NCBI GenBank assembly: GCA_003661365.1
Contig: QMVZ01000041.1
Coordinates: forward strand, 1 to 10,803
Direction: 5' to 3'
Origin: Thermoproteota archaeon
Lineage (GTDB): Archaea > Korarchaeota > Korarchaeia > Korarchaeales > Korarchaeaceae
Length of the DNA stretch: 10,803 bases
Shown here: positions 6,127 to 10,803 of the stretch, piece by piece
How the letters are laid out: the number at the start of each line of letters is the position of its first letter
Numbering within the stretch: the first letter of the stretch is position 1
Translations under genes and position numbers: made by a program
Notes under the pieces: model-generated
What the model saw: the letters and a program-made list of their open reading frames with translations, nothing else
The model's database searches: none
Told to the model about the DNA's origin: nothing

Positions 6127-6768
6127 TTGGACTTGTTAACCTTAATAAAAGATCAAAACAATGCCTTTGGGGTGCCTATAGACAAACTAGAGAGGATTTT
6201 GGAGGAAAAATTCCCCGACGAAGCAAGCTCTTCTCTAGCAAGAGCTTTGTCTTTGGCCCTAGAAAAAGGAAGGATCTCCTACGAAGAGATTGAGTCCATA
6301 GGGTGCTCCCTAGAGGAGCTTCTCTTAGCCTTCAAAGAAAGGCTTTTGATTCCAGCGAGGACATCTCAGGTTTCTAGAACTCTTGCATGGGAGGACAGGA
6401 TTCTAGCACCTAAGAAAGGAGAAACATACGAAATGCCAAACGTGATAAGGTATTTGTTAAGTTATGCGGAGAAAACAGGAAAATGGGATCCAGCTCTGGC
6501 TGTTAAAAAGTATTTTGAGGAAATGGGTGATCCTGAAGCTGATAAAATGGTTAAACTCTTCTTAGGATTGAAAAAGAGGGTGATAAAATCGAGAAATAAC
6601 AAAATAAAACCTGAAGACCTTAAGGAAATTTCAGGTAAACTTGAGCTGAACTTAGACATAGATTCAACGATTGCAAAGCTTAAAGGAGCTGGAATAATAA
6701 GTCCATGCCTGCGGGGCTTCATGAAGTATGGCATTAGGTATGAGGTAAATCCCTCTCTGTTGAAATGA
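6127..6768 (+). CDS. Uncharacterised soluble helical protein with possible C-terminal winged helix
   Basis: 213 residues from TTG 6127; no ATG or GTG is available upstream in frame. I do not recognise the family. The sequence is mostly helical and charged, with no signal or membrane segment. The N-terminal half contains LDKLERILEEKF-like and ALEKGRISYEEIESIGCSLE helices (about 18-62) that resemble a helix-turn-helix unit, followed by LLIPARTSQVSRTLAWEDRI (73-92) and the segment YEMPNVIRYLLSYAE (101-115). The C-terminal 40 residues (DSTIAKLKGAGIISP then IRYEVNPSLL) look like the recognition end and wing of a winged helix. A nucleic-acid-binding or scaffold role is inferred, not shown. Codon use matches the neighbours. 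It converges on the DUF3795 gene 19 bases downstream. No clear TATA box is seen at the expected distance, which leaves the start uncertain. Confidence 0.65.
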   Translation: MDLLTLIKDQNNAFGVPIDKLERILEEKFPDEASSSLARALSLALEKGRISYEEIESIGCSLEELLLAFKERLLIPARTSQVSRTLAWEDRILAPKKGETYEMPNVIRYLLSYAEKTGKWDPALAVKKYFEEMGDPEADKMVKLFLGLKKRVIKSRNNKIKPEDLKEISGKLELNLDIDSTIAKLKGAGIISPCLRGFMKYGIRYEVNPSLLK

Positions 6769-6787
6769 GGCAATCTACAAGAAAGGC

Positions 6788-7285
6788 TTAAAACGACTTT
6801 ATCCTTTCTATGTTCTCCTTCCTAGTCTCCCTGAGATCAGCACCGCATTTCCTGCAATTTTCTACGAAGAAATCGATTGGACTGCCGCATTCGGGGCACT
6901 TCCACATGGATTCCTGCTCCTCAAGCCACGCTTCTTTCCTTATTTCCTTGAGCCTCTTTAGGTTGTGATACGGTACTCCTTCATATCTTCCGTTTAGCTC
7001 CCTCAAGAGGTCACATTCAGTGAGGTTGGGGCATTGATAACAGAAATCATATCCCTTGGAGTCCAAGCACTTCTGTATCTCGCACCTCTCGCTTCCATCA
7101 GGATTATTTCCAAAGGACCAATCTCCAAGCTCAGGGTTCTGGCACCCATTGCACTTTACTAGGTCTGGAGGACAATTAAATCGCTCTGCCACGATTTTTG
7201 CCCTTTCCAGGTCCTTATCCTTGAATATCCTGTGTATCACGCAAGCTCCACAGTAGATACCGCATCTTCCGGCAAGCTTGCTCAT
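6788..7285 (-). CDS. DUF3795-type cysteine-rich protein with C-terminal zinc ribbon
   Basis: 165 residues from ATG 7285. The N-terminus GRCGIYCGACVIHRIF, with further Cys pairs (CNGC 45-48, CEIQKC 68-73, CYQCPNLTEC 82-91), matches the DUF3795 pattern of conserved cysteines that probably bind metal. The C-terminal 40 residues add a separate zinc ribbon: CPEC (130-133) and CRKC (144-147). In total 15 cysteines are spread over 165 residues. The biochemical role of DUF3795 is unknown. The gene starts 4 bases after the stop of the VOC-fold gene, with a GAGGAG-like SD inside the end of that gene, so the two are co-transcribed and probably coupled. The second ribbon may bind a partner protein or nucleic acid (inference). 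Confidence 0.82.
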   Translation of the reverse strand: MSKLAGRCGIYCGACVIHRIFKDKDLERAKIVAERFNCPPDLVKCNGCQNPELGDWSFGNNPDGSERCEIQKCLDSKGYDFCYQCPNLTECDLLRELNGRYEGVPYHNLKRLKEIRKEAWLEEQESMWKCPECGSPIDFFVENCRKCGADLRETRKENIERIKSF

Positions 7286-7289
7286 CAGC

Positions 7290-7685
7290 TTACTTCTCCT
7301 CTTCTTCCGTTGCCCCTTCCTCTTCTACCTCTGTGTACAAACCAAGGAGATTCCCATCTGGGTCAGTGAAAAGGGCAAACCAGCTCTTTCCCTCCTCAAC
7401 AGCGGTCTTCTCCTGGATTACCTCCCCTCCCAACTCCTTTATCCTCTCCAAAACAGCATCAATATCCTCAACATAAACGTACGGGATTATCCCGATCTCA
7501 ACTTCCTCCTCTACCTTCATCAGGCCCCCTCCTGGGGGGTTGGGAGTGGTTATCAAACCATAATCAACCTCGGGATGAAGCTCGATTTCCCATCCAAAAA
7601 GTTCTGAGTAGAACTTCCTCGCCTTCTCCAGGTCTTTGACGGGGATCTCTATATGGCAAAAGCTGTTCCTCAGATCGAAAAGCAA
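7290..7685 (-). CDS. VOC superfamily (glyoxalase/bleomycin-resistance fold) protein
   Basis: 131 residues from TTG 7685. The single VOC domain contains two beta-alpha-beta-beta-beta modules: FCHIEIPVKDLEKARKFYSE (9-28) with GWEIE, and IPYVYVEDIDAVLERIKELG (67-86) with the ending FTDPDGNLLGLYTE (106-119). His11 sits where the first metal ligand of active VOC enzymes usually lies; the remaining ligands are not certain, so a stand-alone enzymatic role is unproven. The tail (120-131) is almost entirely acidic. The TTG start is decided by a strong SD, AGAGGAGGTG (minus strand, 7700-7691), 5 bases away. A nearby ATG at 7690 is in another frame. First gene of an operon with the DUF3795 protein. Confidence 0.85.
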   Translation of the reverse strand: MLFDLRNSFCHIEIPVKDLEKARKFYSELFGWEIELHPEVDYGLITTPNPPGGGLMKVEEEVEIGIIPYVYVEDIDAVLERIKELGGEVIQEKTAVEEGKSWFALFTDPDGNLLGLYTEVEEEGATEEEEK

Positions 7686-7690
7686 TACAT

Positions 7691-7700
7691 CACCTCCTCT
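7691..7700 (-). promoter_or_regulatory. Strong Shine-Dalgarno site fixing a TTG start
   Basis: AGAGGAGGTG on the minus strand contains GGAGGTG, a full match to the archaeal 16S rRNA tail (CACCTCC). Five bases separate it from the TTG at 7685, so the TTG and not the out-of-frame ATG at 7690 is used. Confidence 0.7.
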
Positions 7701-7715
7701 TATTTTTTAGATTAG

Positions 7716-7738
7716 AATTTAAATTATTACATTTAATT
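7716..7738 (-). promoter_or_regulatory. TATA-like elements for the VOC/DUF3795 operon
   Basis: Two candidates overlap the AT-rich block: AATTTAAATT (7716-7725) and ATTAAATG on the minus strand (7731-7738). The farther one keeps the SD site inside the transcript (start near 7709) and is preferred. The nearer would place the start within the SD. Confidence 0.4.
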
Positions 7739-7901
7739 CAAACTAATGAAAGAGTTCTCCTCTAACCTTAGCAAATGAGTAAGCATGATTATCCAATAGA
7801 TAGATTATTCAGGCAGGCATTTGGTTGATTACACCGCATTCTCTCTTTTCAAAGGAGATGTGACGGACTATAGATGGATAGGTGGATATGCCGTTGAGAT
7901 A

Positions 7902-7909
7902 ATTTTATC
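7902..7909 (+). promoter_or_regulatory. TATA-like box for the iron-sulfur flavoprotein
   Basis: ATTTTATC is centred about 25 bases before the TTG at 7930, pointing to a leaderless transcript beginning at or next to the start codon. Confidence 0.45.
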
Positions 7910-7929
7910 CATATTCCTGCCTAGCCAAC

Positions 7930-8493
7930 TTGGTGAACGAACGAGTGAAGATATTTGCTCTTTCAGGTAGTCCTAGAAAAGGTGGAAACACGGACATTCT
8001 TACTAAGATCTTCATAGAGTATGTGAATGATATGGGAGCTGAAGCCGAACTTGTGAGAATATGCGATTATCAAATAAGTCCATGCGCTAGCTGTCGTCTA
8101 TGTGTTGATGCTGGGAAATGCGTATTAGAGGACGGAATGAGAGAGTTATACCCTAAGCTATTAGAAGCGGACGGTATATTGATAGCTTCTCCAGTATACT
8201 TTAACAACGTGTCTGCGCAAACAAAGGCTTTCATGGATAGAACTTGGTGCTTAAGGGGGAAATTGAAGTGGAAAGTTGGAGGAGCAATTGTTGTAGGCAG
8301 AAGATATGGCCATGAATTAGCTTTGAACGCCATACACTCCTTTTTCCTTAAGCATGAGATGATACTGGCATATAGAGGAGTTGTGTCCTTTGCCTTCGAG
8401 AAGGGAGAAGCCTTAAATGACAAGAAGGCAATTGAATGTACCAGATACCTTGCCAGATCCATGGTTGAGCTAATAAGGAAATTAAAAACATGA
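7930..8493 (+). CDS. Isf-type iron-sulfur flavoprotein / NAD(P)H-dependent FMN reductase family
   Basis: 187 residues from TTG 7930; GTG 7933 is equally possible given the leaderless promoter. Flavodoxin-like fold: the FMN phosphate loop SGSPRKGGNT (12-21) and the loop IASPVYFNNVSAQTKAFMDR (85-104) that cups the isoalloxazine ring. Between them the cluster CASCRLCVDAGKC (Cys52, 55, 58, 64) has the compact C-x2-C-x2-C-x5-C spacing that binds a [4Fe-4S] cluster in archaeal iron-sulfur flavoproteins. The product should be a cytosolic electron carrier or reductase. Its physiological partner is not evident here, but the Fe-S scaffold/carrier ATPase gene follows 170 bases downstream on the same strand with its own promoter. 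Confidence 0.87.
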   Translation: MVNERVKIFALSGSPRKGGNTDILTKIFIEYVNDMGAEAELVRICDYQISPCASCRLCVDAGKCVLEDGMRELYPKLLEADGILIASPVYFNNVSAQTKAFMDRTWCLRGKLKWKVGGAIVVGRRYGHELALNAIHSFFLKHEMILAYRGVVSFAFEKGEALNDKKAIECTRYLARSMVELIRKLKT

Positions 8494-8621
8494 ATTTTGA
8501 ATAATTAGACCTATTTCCTCTTCTAGAAAATTCCGATCTTGAAAAATGGCGCGTTTAACTCGGTTTTCAATAATCGAGGGCCTGAAACAAGGTAAATCTT
8601 AAAGTCAACATCTTCGACAGC

Positions 8622-8630
8622 TTTTTATAA
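8622..8630 (+). promoter_or_regulatory. TATA-like box for the Mrp/NBP35 gene
   Basis: TTTTTATAA is centred about 38 bases before the ATG at 8665, predicting a leader of about 10-12 bases. Confidence 0.5.
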
Positions 8631-8664
8631 GTGGCTAAGATCTGATTGCTGGTGATTCTGCTAT

Positions 8665-9516
8665 ATGGAAGCAAAAGCTAAGCCGGCTCCCCCTCCTGCT
8701 ATTAGAAAGCCTCCTACGAGAGAAGAAATCATGGAGAGAATAAGAGAGAATCTTAAGGGGATAAAACATAAGATAATTGTCCTAAGTGGGAAAGGAGGGG
8801 TTGGGAAGTCTGCAGTGACAGCAAACCTAGCTGCTGTGCTTGCAAAAGAGGGTCACTCTGTTGGGGTATTTGATTACGACTTCCACGGTCCAGCAATGGC
8901 AAGGATGCTTGGAGTCCTCGGAAAAAGTCCTTCTGCCCTTCCCTTTGGAATTTTCCCCGTGACTGGCGTATTAGGAATAAAGGTTTTCTCCTTAGCATTT
9001 TTGTTGCCGGATGAAAGGACTCCAGTTATATGGAGAGGTCCCCTCAAGGCTAAAGCCCTTCAGGAACTCATGACTAACATAATATGGGGTAATTTGGATT
9101 TCCTCCTATTCGATCTCCCACCAGGAACTGGAGATGAAGCCCTTAACATAGCTCAAAACATACCTGATGTTAAAGGAGCTATTGTCGTAACCATACCAAG
9201 CGTTGTTTCAACAGTTGCGGTGGAGAAATCGGTTGAATTCTGCAAAAAACTCAACATACCACTTTTAGGGGTAATAGAAAATATGAGCTACTTTAAATGT
9301 CCATATTGCGGTCAGATAACGGAGGTATTTGGCAAAGGAGCTGGGAAGAGGATAGCTAAAGATGAGAGCATTCGTTTGCTTGGAAAAATCCCTCTAGATC
9401 CCGAGATGGCTAGATGCCTGGACAAGGGATCTCCTATGATAGTCTGCAAGCCCGATTCGGAATCAACAAAATCATTTGAGGCAATAGCTCAATCCTTACT
9501 TCAATTGCTTTCCTGA
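8665..9516 (+). CDS. Mrp/NBP35/ApbC-family Fe-S cluster carrier ATPase
   Basis: 283 residues from ATG 8665. A soluble P-loop ATPase of the SIMIBI/deviant-Walker class that assembles or ferries [4Fe-4S] clusters to target proteins and works as a homodimer. A proline-rich lead (KAKPAPPPAIRKPP, 4-17) and a helical REEIMERIRENLKGI precede the domain. The deviant Walker A is GKGGVGKS (42-49), followed by the switch-like DYDFHGP (70-76), WRGPLKAKAL (123-132), the Walker B DLPPGTGDEALN (150-161) and the cluster-binding CPYC (Cys212, Cys215) near the dimer interface. The C-terminal part matches the family end. Length is typical for archaeal members, and no N-terminal DUF59 or ferredoxin-like extension is present. 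Neighbours include an Fe-S flavoprotein and a NifX-like protein, reinforcing a metal-cofactor context. Confidence 0.93.
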   Translation: MEAKAKPAPPPAIRKPPTREEIMERIRENLKGIKHKIIVLSGKGGVGKSAVTANLAAVLAKEGHSVGVFDYDFHGPAMARMLGVLGKSPSALPFGIFPVTGVLGIKVFSLAFLLPDERTPVIWRGPLKAKALQELMTNIIWGNLDFLLFDLPPGTGDEALNIAQNIPDVKGAIVVTIPSVVSTVAVEKSVEFCKKLNIPLLGVIENMSYFKCPYCGQITEVFGKGAGKRIAKDESIRLLGKIPLDPEMARCLDKGSPMIVCKPDSESTKSFEAIAQSLLQLLS

Positions 9517-9694
9517 GCTTAGGTTAGATCTTCTTGTTTGGGACCTGAGCATGAAATACAAGGAGGACTTGATTTAGATCCAATGAGACCTTCATCTTGG
9601 AGATAGTTCGAATAAAAAAGCGTTCAGGTCTTGTAAGAAGTTTCCAATCCGATTCCTTCTCTTAGACCACGTTCGCATCGAGAGCCTTCCTCTC

Positions 9695-10018
9695 CTACTC
9701 AAAGGAAATGGTTCCATCAACAAGGTTTACAACTATCTTTTTTGCCTTAAGCCTCCATATTTTCTCTGGAGCTCCAGGTCCACTCTCCTTGTAGCTTGCG
9801 AGTTCGATTATTCCAATGCCCTTAAGCACAGATAGGTGGTAGTAGAGGGTGGATCTAGGGAAGGGTCTTCTGAAGGTCTCCTCAAGCCTCTCAGCTATTT
9901 CATTTGTGCTCAGTTCCCCGGAAGAGAGTGCCTTTATTATGGCCCATCTCGGCCCGCAGGCTGTGGCTTTTAGGGTCATGATTACTTCCTTGAAAGGAAG
10001 CCTTTTGCAGCGTCTCAT
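9695..10018 (-). CDS. Small winged-helix transcription regulator (ArsR/PadR-like)
   Basis: 107 residues from ATG 10018; TTG 10021 directly precedes it and could also be used. The core (about 25-90) is a winged helix: WAIIKALSSGELSTNEIAERL (helices 1-2), then FPRSTLYYHLSVLKGIGIIE as the recognition helix and wing start, followed by ASYKESGPGAPEKIWRLKAK. The YYHLSVLKGIGIIE block is shared by ArsR- and PadR-type repressors. There is no cysteine pair of the metal-sensing ArsR type; the only cysteines are Cys4 and Cys21. It is divergent from the NifX-like gene and shares a TATA element with it. By position it probably regulates itself and that operon. Confidence 0.8.
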   Translation of the reverse strand: MRRCKRLPFKEVIMTLKATACGPRWAIIKALSSGELSTNEIAERLEETFRRPFPRSTLYYHLSVLKGIGIIELASYKESGPGAPEKIWRLKAKKIVVNLVDGTISFE

Positions 10019-10032
10019 CAAGGGATTAGGGT

Positions 10033-10061
10033 GAGAATATTTATAATTATGTTGAGAATAT
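10033..10061. promoter_or_regulatory. Bidirectional TATA element with direct-repeat operator candidate
   Basis: TTATAATTAT (10041-10050) reads as a TATA box on both strands. Its centre is about 27 bases from the regulator's ATG 10018 and about 38 from the NifX-like TTG 10083. GAGAATAT occurs at 10033-10040 and again at 10054-10061, exactly 21 bases apart (two helical turns), on either side of the TATA element. A dimeric winged-helix repressor bound here would block both promoters. The binding role is inferred. Confidence 0.45.
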
Positions 10062-10073
10062 CACGAATAATTT

Positions 10074-10079
10074 GGTGAT
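10074..10079 (+). promoter_or_regulatory. Shine-Dalgarno site for the NifX-like gene
   Basis: GGTGAT matches the end of the archaeal 16S rRNA tail (ATCACC) and lies 3 bases before the TTG at 10083. It supports that TTG as the start. Confidence 0.45.
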
Positions 10080-10082
10080 ATC

Positions 10083-10490
10083 TTGAAGATAGCAGTGCCA
10101 AGTGCAGACGACAGGGGCCTAGACTCTGAAGTGGGACGACATTTCGGAAGGGTACCGTATTACACCATAGTGTTAGTTGAGGATGATGCGATAAAAGAGG
10201 TCGAGGTCGTCAGAAATCCCTTCATAGAGCATCAACCTGGACAAATACCCAGTTTTCTGAGACAGAAAGGGGTCGACGTCATCATAGCCTATGGGGTTGG
10301 TAGGAGGGCTAGGGAGTTCTTCAACTCCCTAGGGATAAGTGTGATAACTGGGGCCTATGGGAAAGTTGGAGAGGTTGTAGAATCCTACATAAAGGGATCT
10401 ATAAGGACTGATGAATCTTGGGAAGAAGGCCCCGAGTTCCACAGACATAAAATGGGTGAAGGAAGCAGAAAATGCAGAGACATTTGGTAA
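10083..10490 (+). CDS. NifX/NafY-like dinitrogenase iron-molybdenum cofactor family protein (MTH1175 type)
   Basis: 135 residues from TTG 10083. The Nif11/NifX-type (RNase H-like fold) cofactor-binding domain starts at residue 1: MKIAVPSADDRGLDSEVGRH, then FGRVPYYTIVLVEDD, RNPFIEHQPGQIPSFLRQKG, VDVIIAYGVGRRAREFFNSLGI and GKVGEVVESYIKG. In nitrogenase organisms such proteins bind iron-molybdenum cofactor precursors. Single-domain archaeal versions occur without nitrogenase and are thought to handle Fe-S or metal clusters, often near Mrp/NBP35 ATPases, as here. The C-terminal extension EGPEFHRHKMGEGSRKCRDIW holds His120, His122 and Cys131, which could help bind metal (inference). No nitrogenase gene is visible. 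The last 19 bases overlap the ABC ATPase gene, suggesting coupled translation. Confidence 0.88.
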   Translation: MKIAVPSADDRGLDSEVGRHFGRVPYYTIVLVEDDAIKEVEVVRNPFIEHQPGQIPSFLRQKGVDVIIAYGVGRRAREFFNSLGISVITGAYGKVGEVVESYIKGSIRTDESWEEGPEFHRHKMGEGSRKCRDIW

Positions 10491-10803
10491 ACCCGGAAAG
10501 AACTGGTCTTGCTGTAGAGGCAAGAAACCTAACGAAGTACTATGGAAGCCTGCTTGCCGTCGATCACATCTCATTTGAAGTTAGGGGAGGGGAGATATTC
10601 GGCTTTCTTGGGCCTAACGGAGCTGGTAAAACCACCACTATCAGGATGTTGTGTGGCCTTTCCAAAATAAGCGATGGGACAGCATATGTAAACGGATTTG
10701 ATGTTATAAAGGAGAAAATAAAGGTAAAAGCGAGCATAGGCGTTGTTCCAGACATATCAAATCTATATCCTGAGCTTTCATGTTACGACAACCTCAACTT
10801 CTC
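10472..10803 (+). CDS. ABC transporter ATP-binding protein, N-terminal part (runs off right edge)
   Basis: The frame is open from ATG 10472 to the edge: 110 residues. The ATPase core begins at about residue 14 (VEARNLTKYYG). It has the A-loop Tyr in TKYYGS, Walker A GPNGAGKTTT (47-56) and GFLGPNG typical of CcmA/DrrA-like exporters. The Q-loop region reads GVVPDISNLYPEL, so the usual glutamine position is Asp. That is seen in some exporter ATPases of this group, as far as I recall, but should be noted as a departure from the canonical VPQ. Signature motif and Walker B are beyond the window. The start overlaps the end of the NifX-like gene, with GGTGAAGGA as SD. The partner permease is presumably to the right. 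Substrate unknown. Confidence 0.9.
   Translation, partial: MQRHLVNPERTGLAVEARNLTKYYGSLLAVDHISFEVRGGEIFGFLGPNGAGKTTTIRMLCGLSKISDGTAYVNGFDVIKEKIKVKASIGVVPDISNLYPELSCYDNLNF

Noticed and set aside
7821..7970. TTG frame of 49 residues (MVDYTAFSLFKGDV and onward) before the flavoprotein
   Set aside because: It runs through the flavoprotein promoter and start in another frame, has no SD or TATA box of its own at a proper distance, and resembles no family I know.

Overview
The window reads as archaeal chromosome, probably from a thermophile. Most genes have a TATA-like box about 22-30 bases before the first codon, which suggests leaderless or very short-leader mRNAs. Several genes appear to start with TTG or GTG, arginine is mostly AGG/AGA, and where Shine-Dalgarno (SD) sites occur they match the archaeal 16S tail (GGAGGTG, GGTGAT). 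The families also fit: a TET-type M42 peptidase, an Mrp/NBP35 ATPase, an MTH1175/NifX-like protein and an Isf-type flavoprotein. I cannot name the species; a Thermoproteota- or Korarchaeota-like origin is only a guess.

Layout. Bases 1-883 (minus) hold the N-terminal part of a secreted GH99-like glycoside hydrolase, cut off by the left edge. Divergent from it, 1156-2109 encodes a D-2-hydroxyacid dehydrogenase (glyoxylate/hydroxypyruvate reductase or phosphoglycerate dehydrogenase type). A compact pair follows at 2173-2950: a Met-rich membrane protein with a SHOCT tail, and a membrane-anchored beta-rich (OB-like) protein. The SHOCT tail is broken by a one-base frameshift. From 2951 to 3561 there is no convincing gene. 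It contains an AT-rich stretch, a strong TATA box and, about 25 bases later, a compact inverted-repeat structure (3353-3418) that looks like a small structured RNA with a competing alternative helix.

Bases 3562-4617 (minus) encode an M42 aminopeptidase. After an AT-rich gap without a recognised gene (4649-5197) come a SAM-dependent methyltransferase (minus, 5198-6070) and, divergent from it, an unrecognised 213-residue soluble protein (6127-6768). Next, on the minus strand, is a two-gene operon: a VOC/glyoxalase-fold protein (7290-7685), then a DUF3795-type cysteine-rich protein with a C-terminal zinc ribbon (6788-7285).

The right end has a redox and metal-cofactor flavour. It holds an iron-sulfur flavoprotein (7930-8493), an Mrp/NBP35 Fe-S carrier ATPase (8665-9516), a small winged-helix regulator (minus, 9695-10018), and divergent from that a NifX-like protein (10083-10490) whose end overlaps an ABC transporter ATPase gene running off the right edge (10472-10803). 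The regulator and the NifX-like gene share a bidirectional TATA element flanked by an 8-base direct repeat with 21-base spacing, a candidate operator. I saw no tRNA, rRNA, CRISPR array or insertion sequence.
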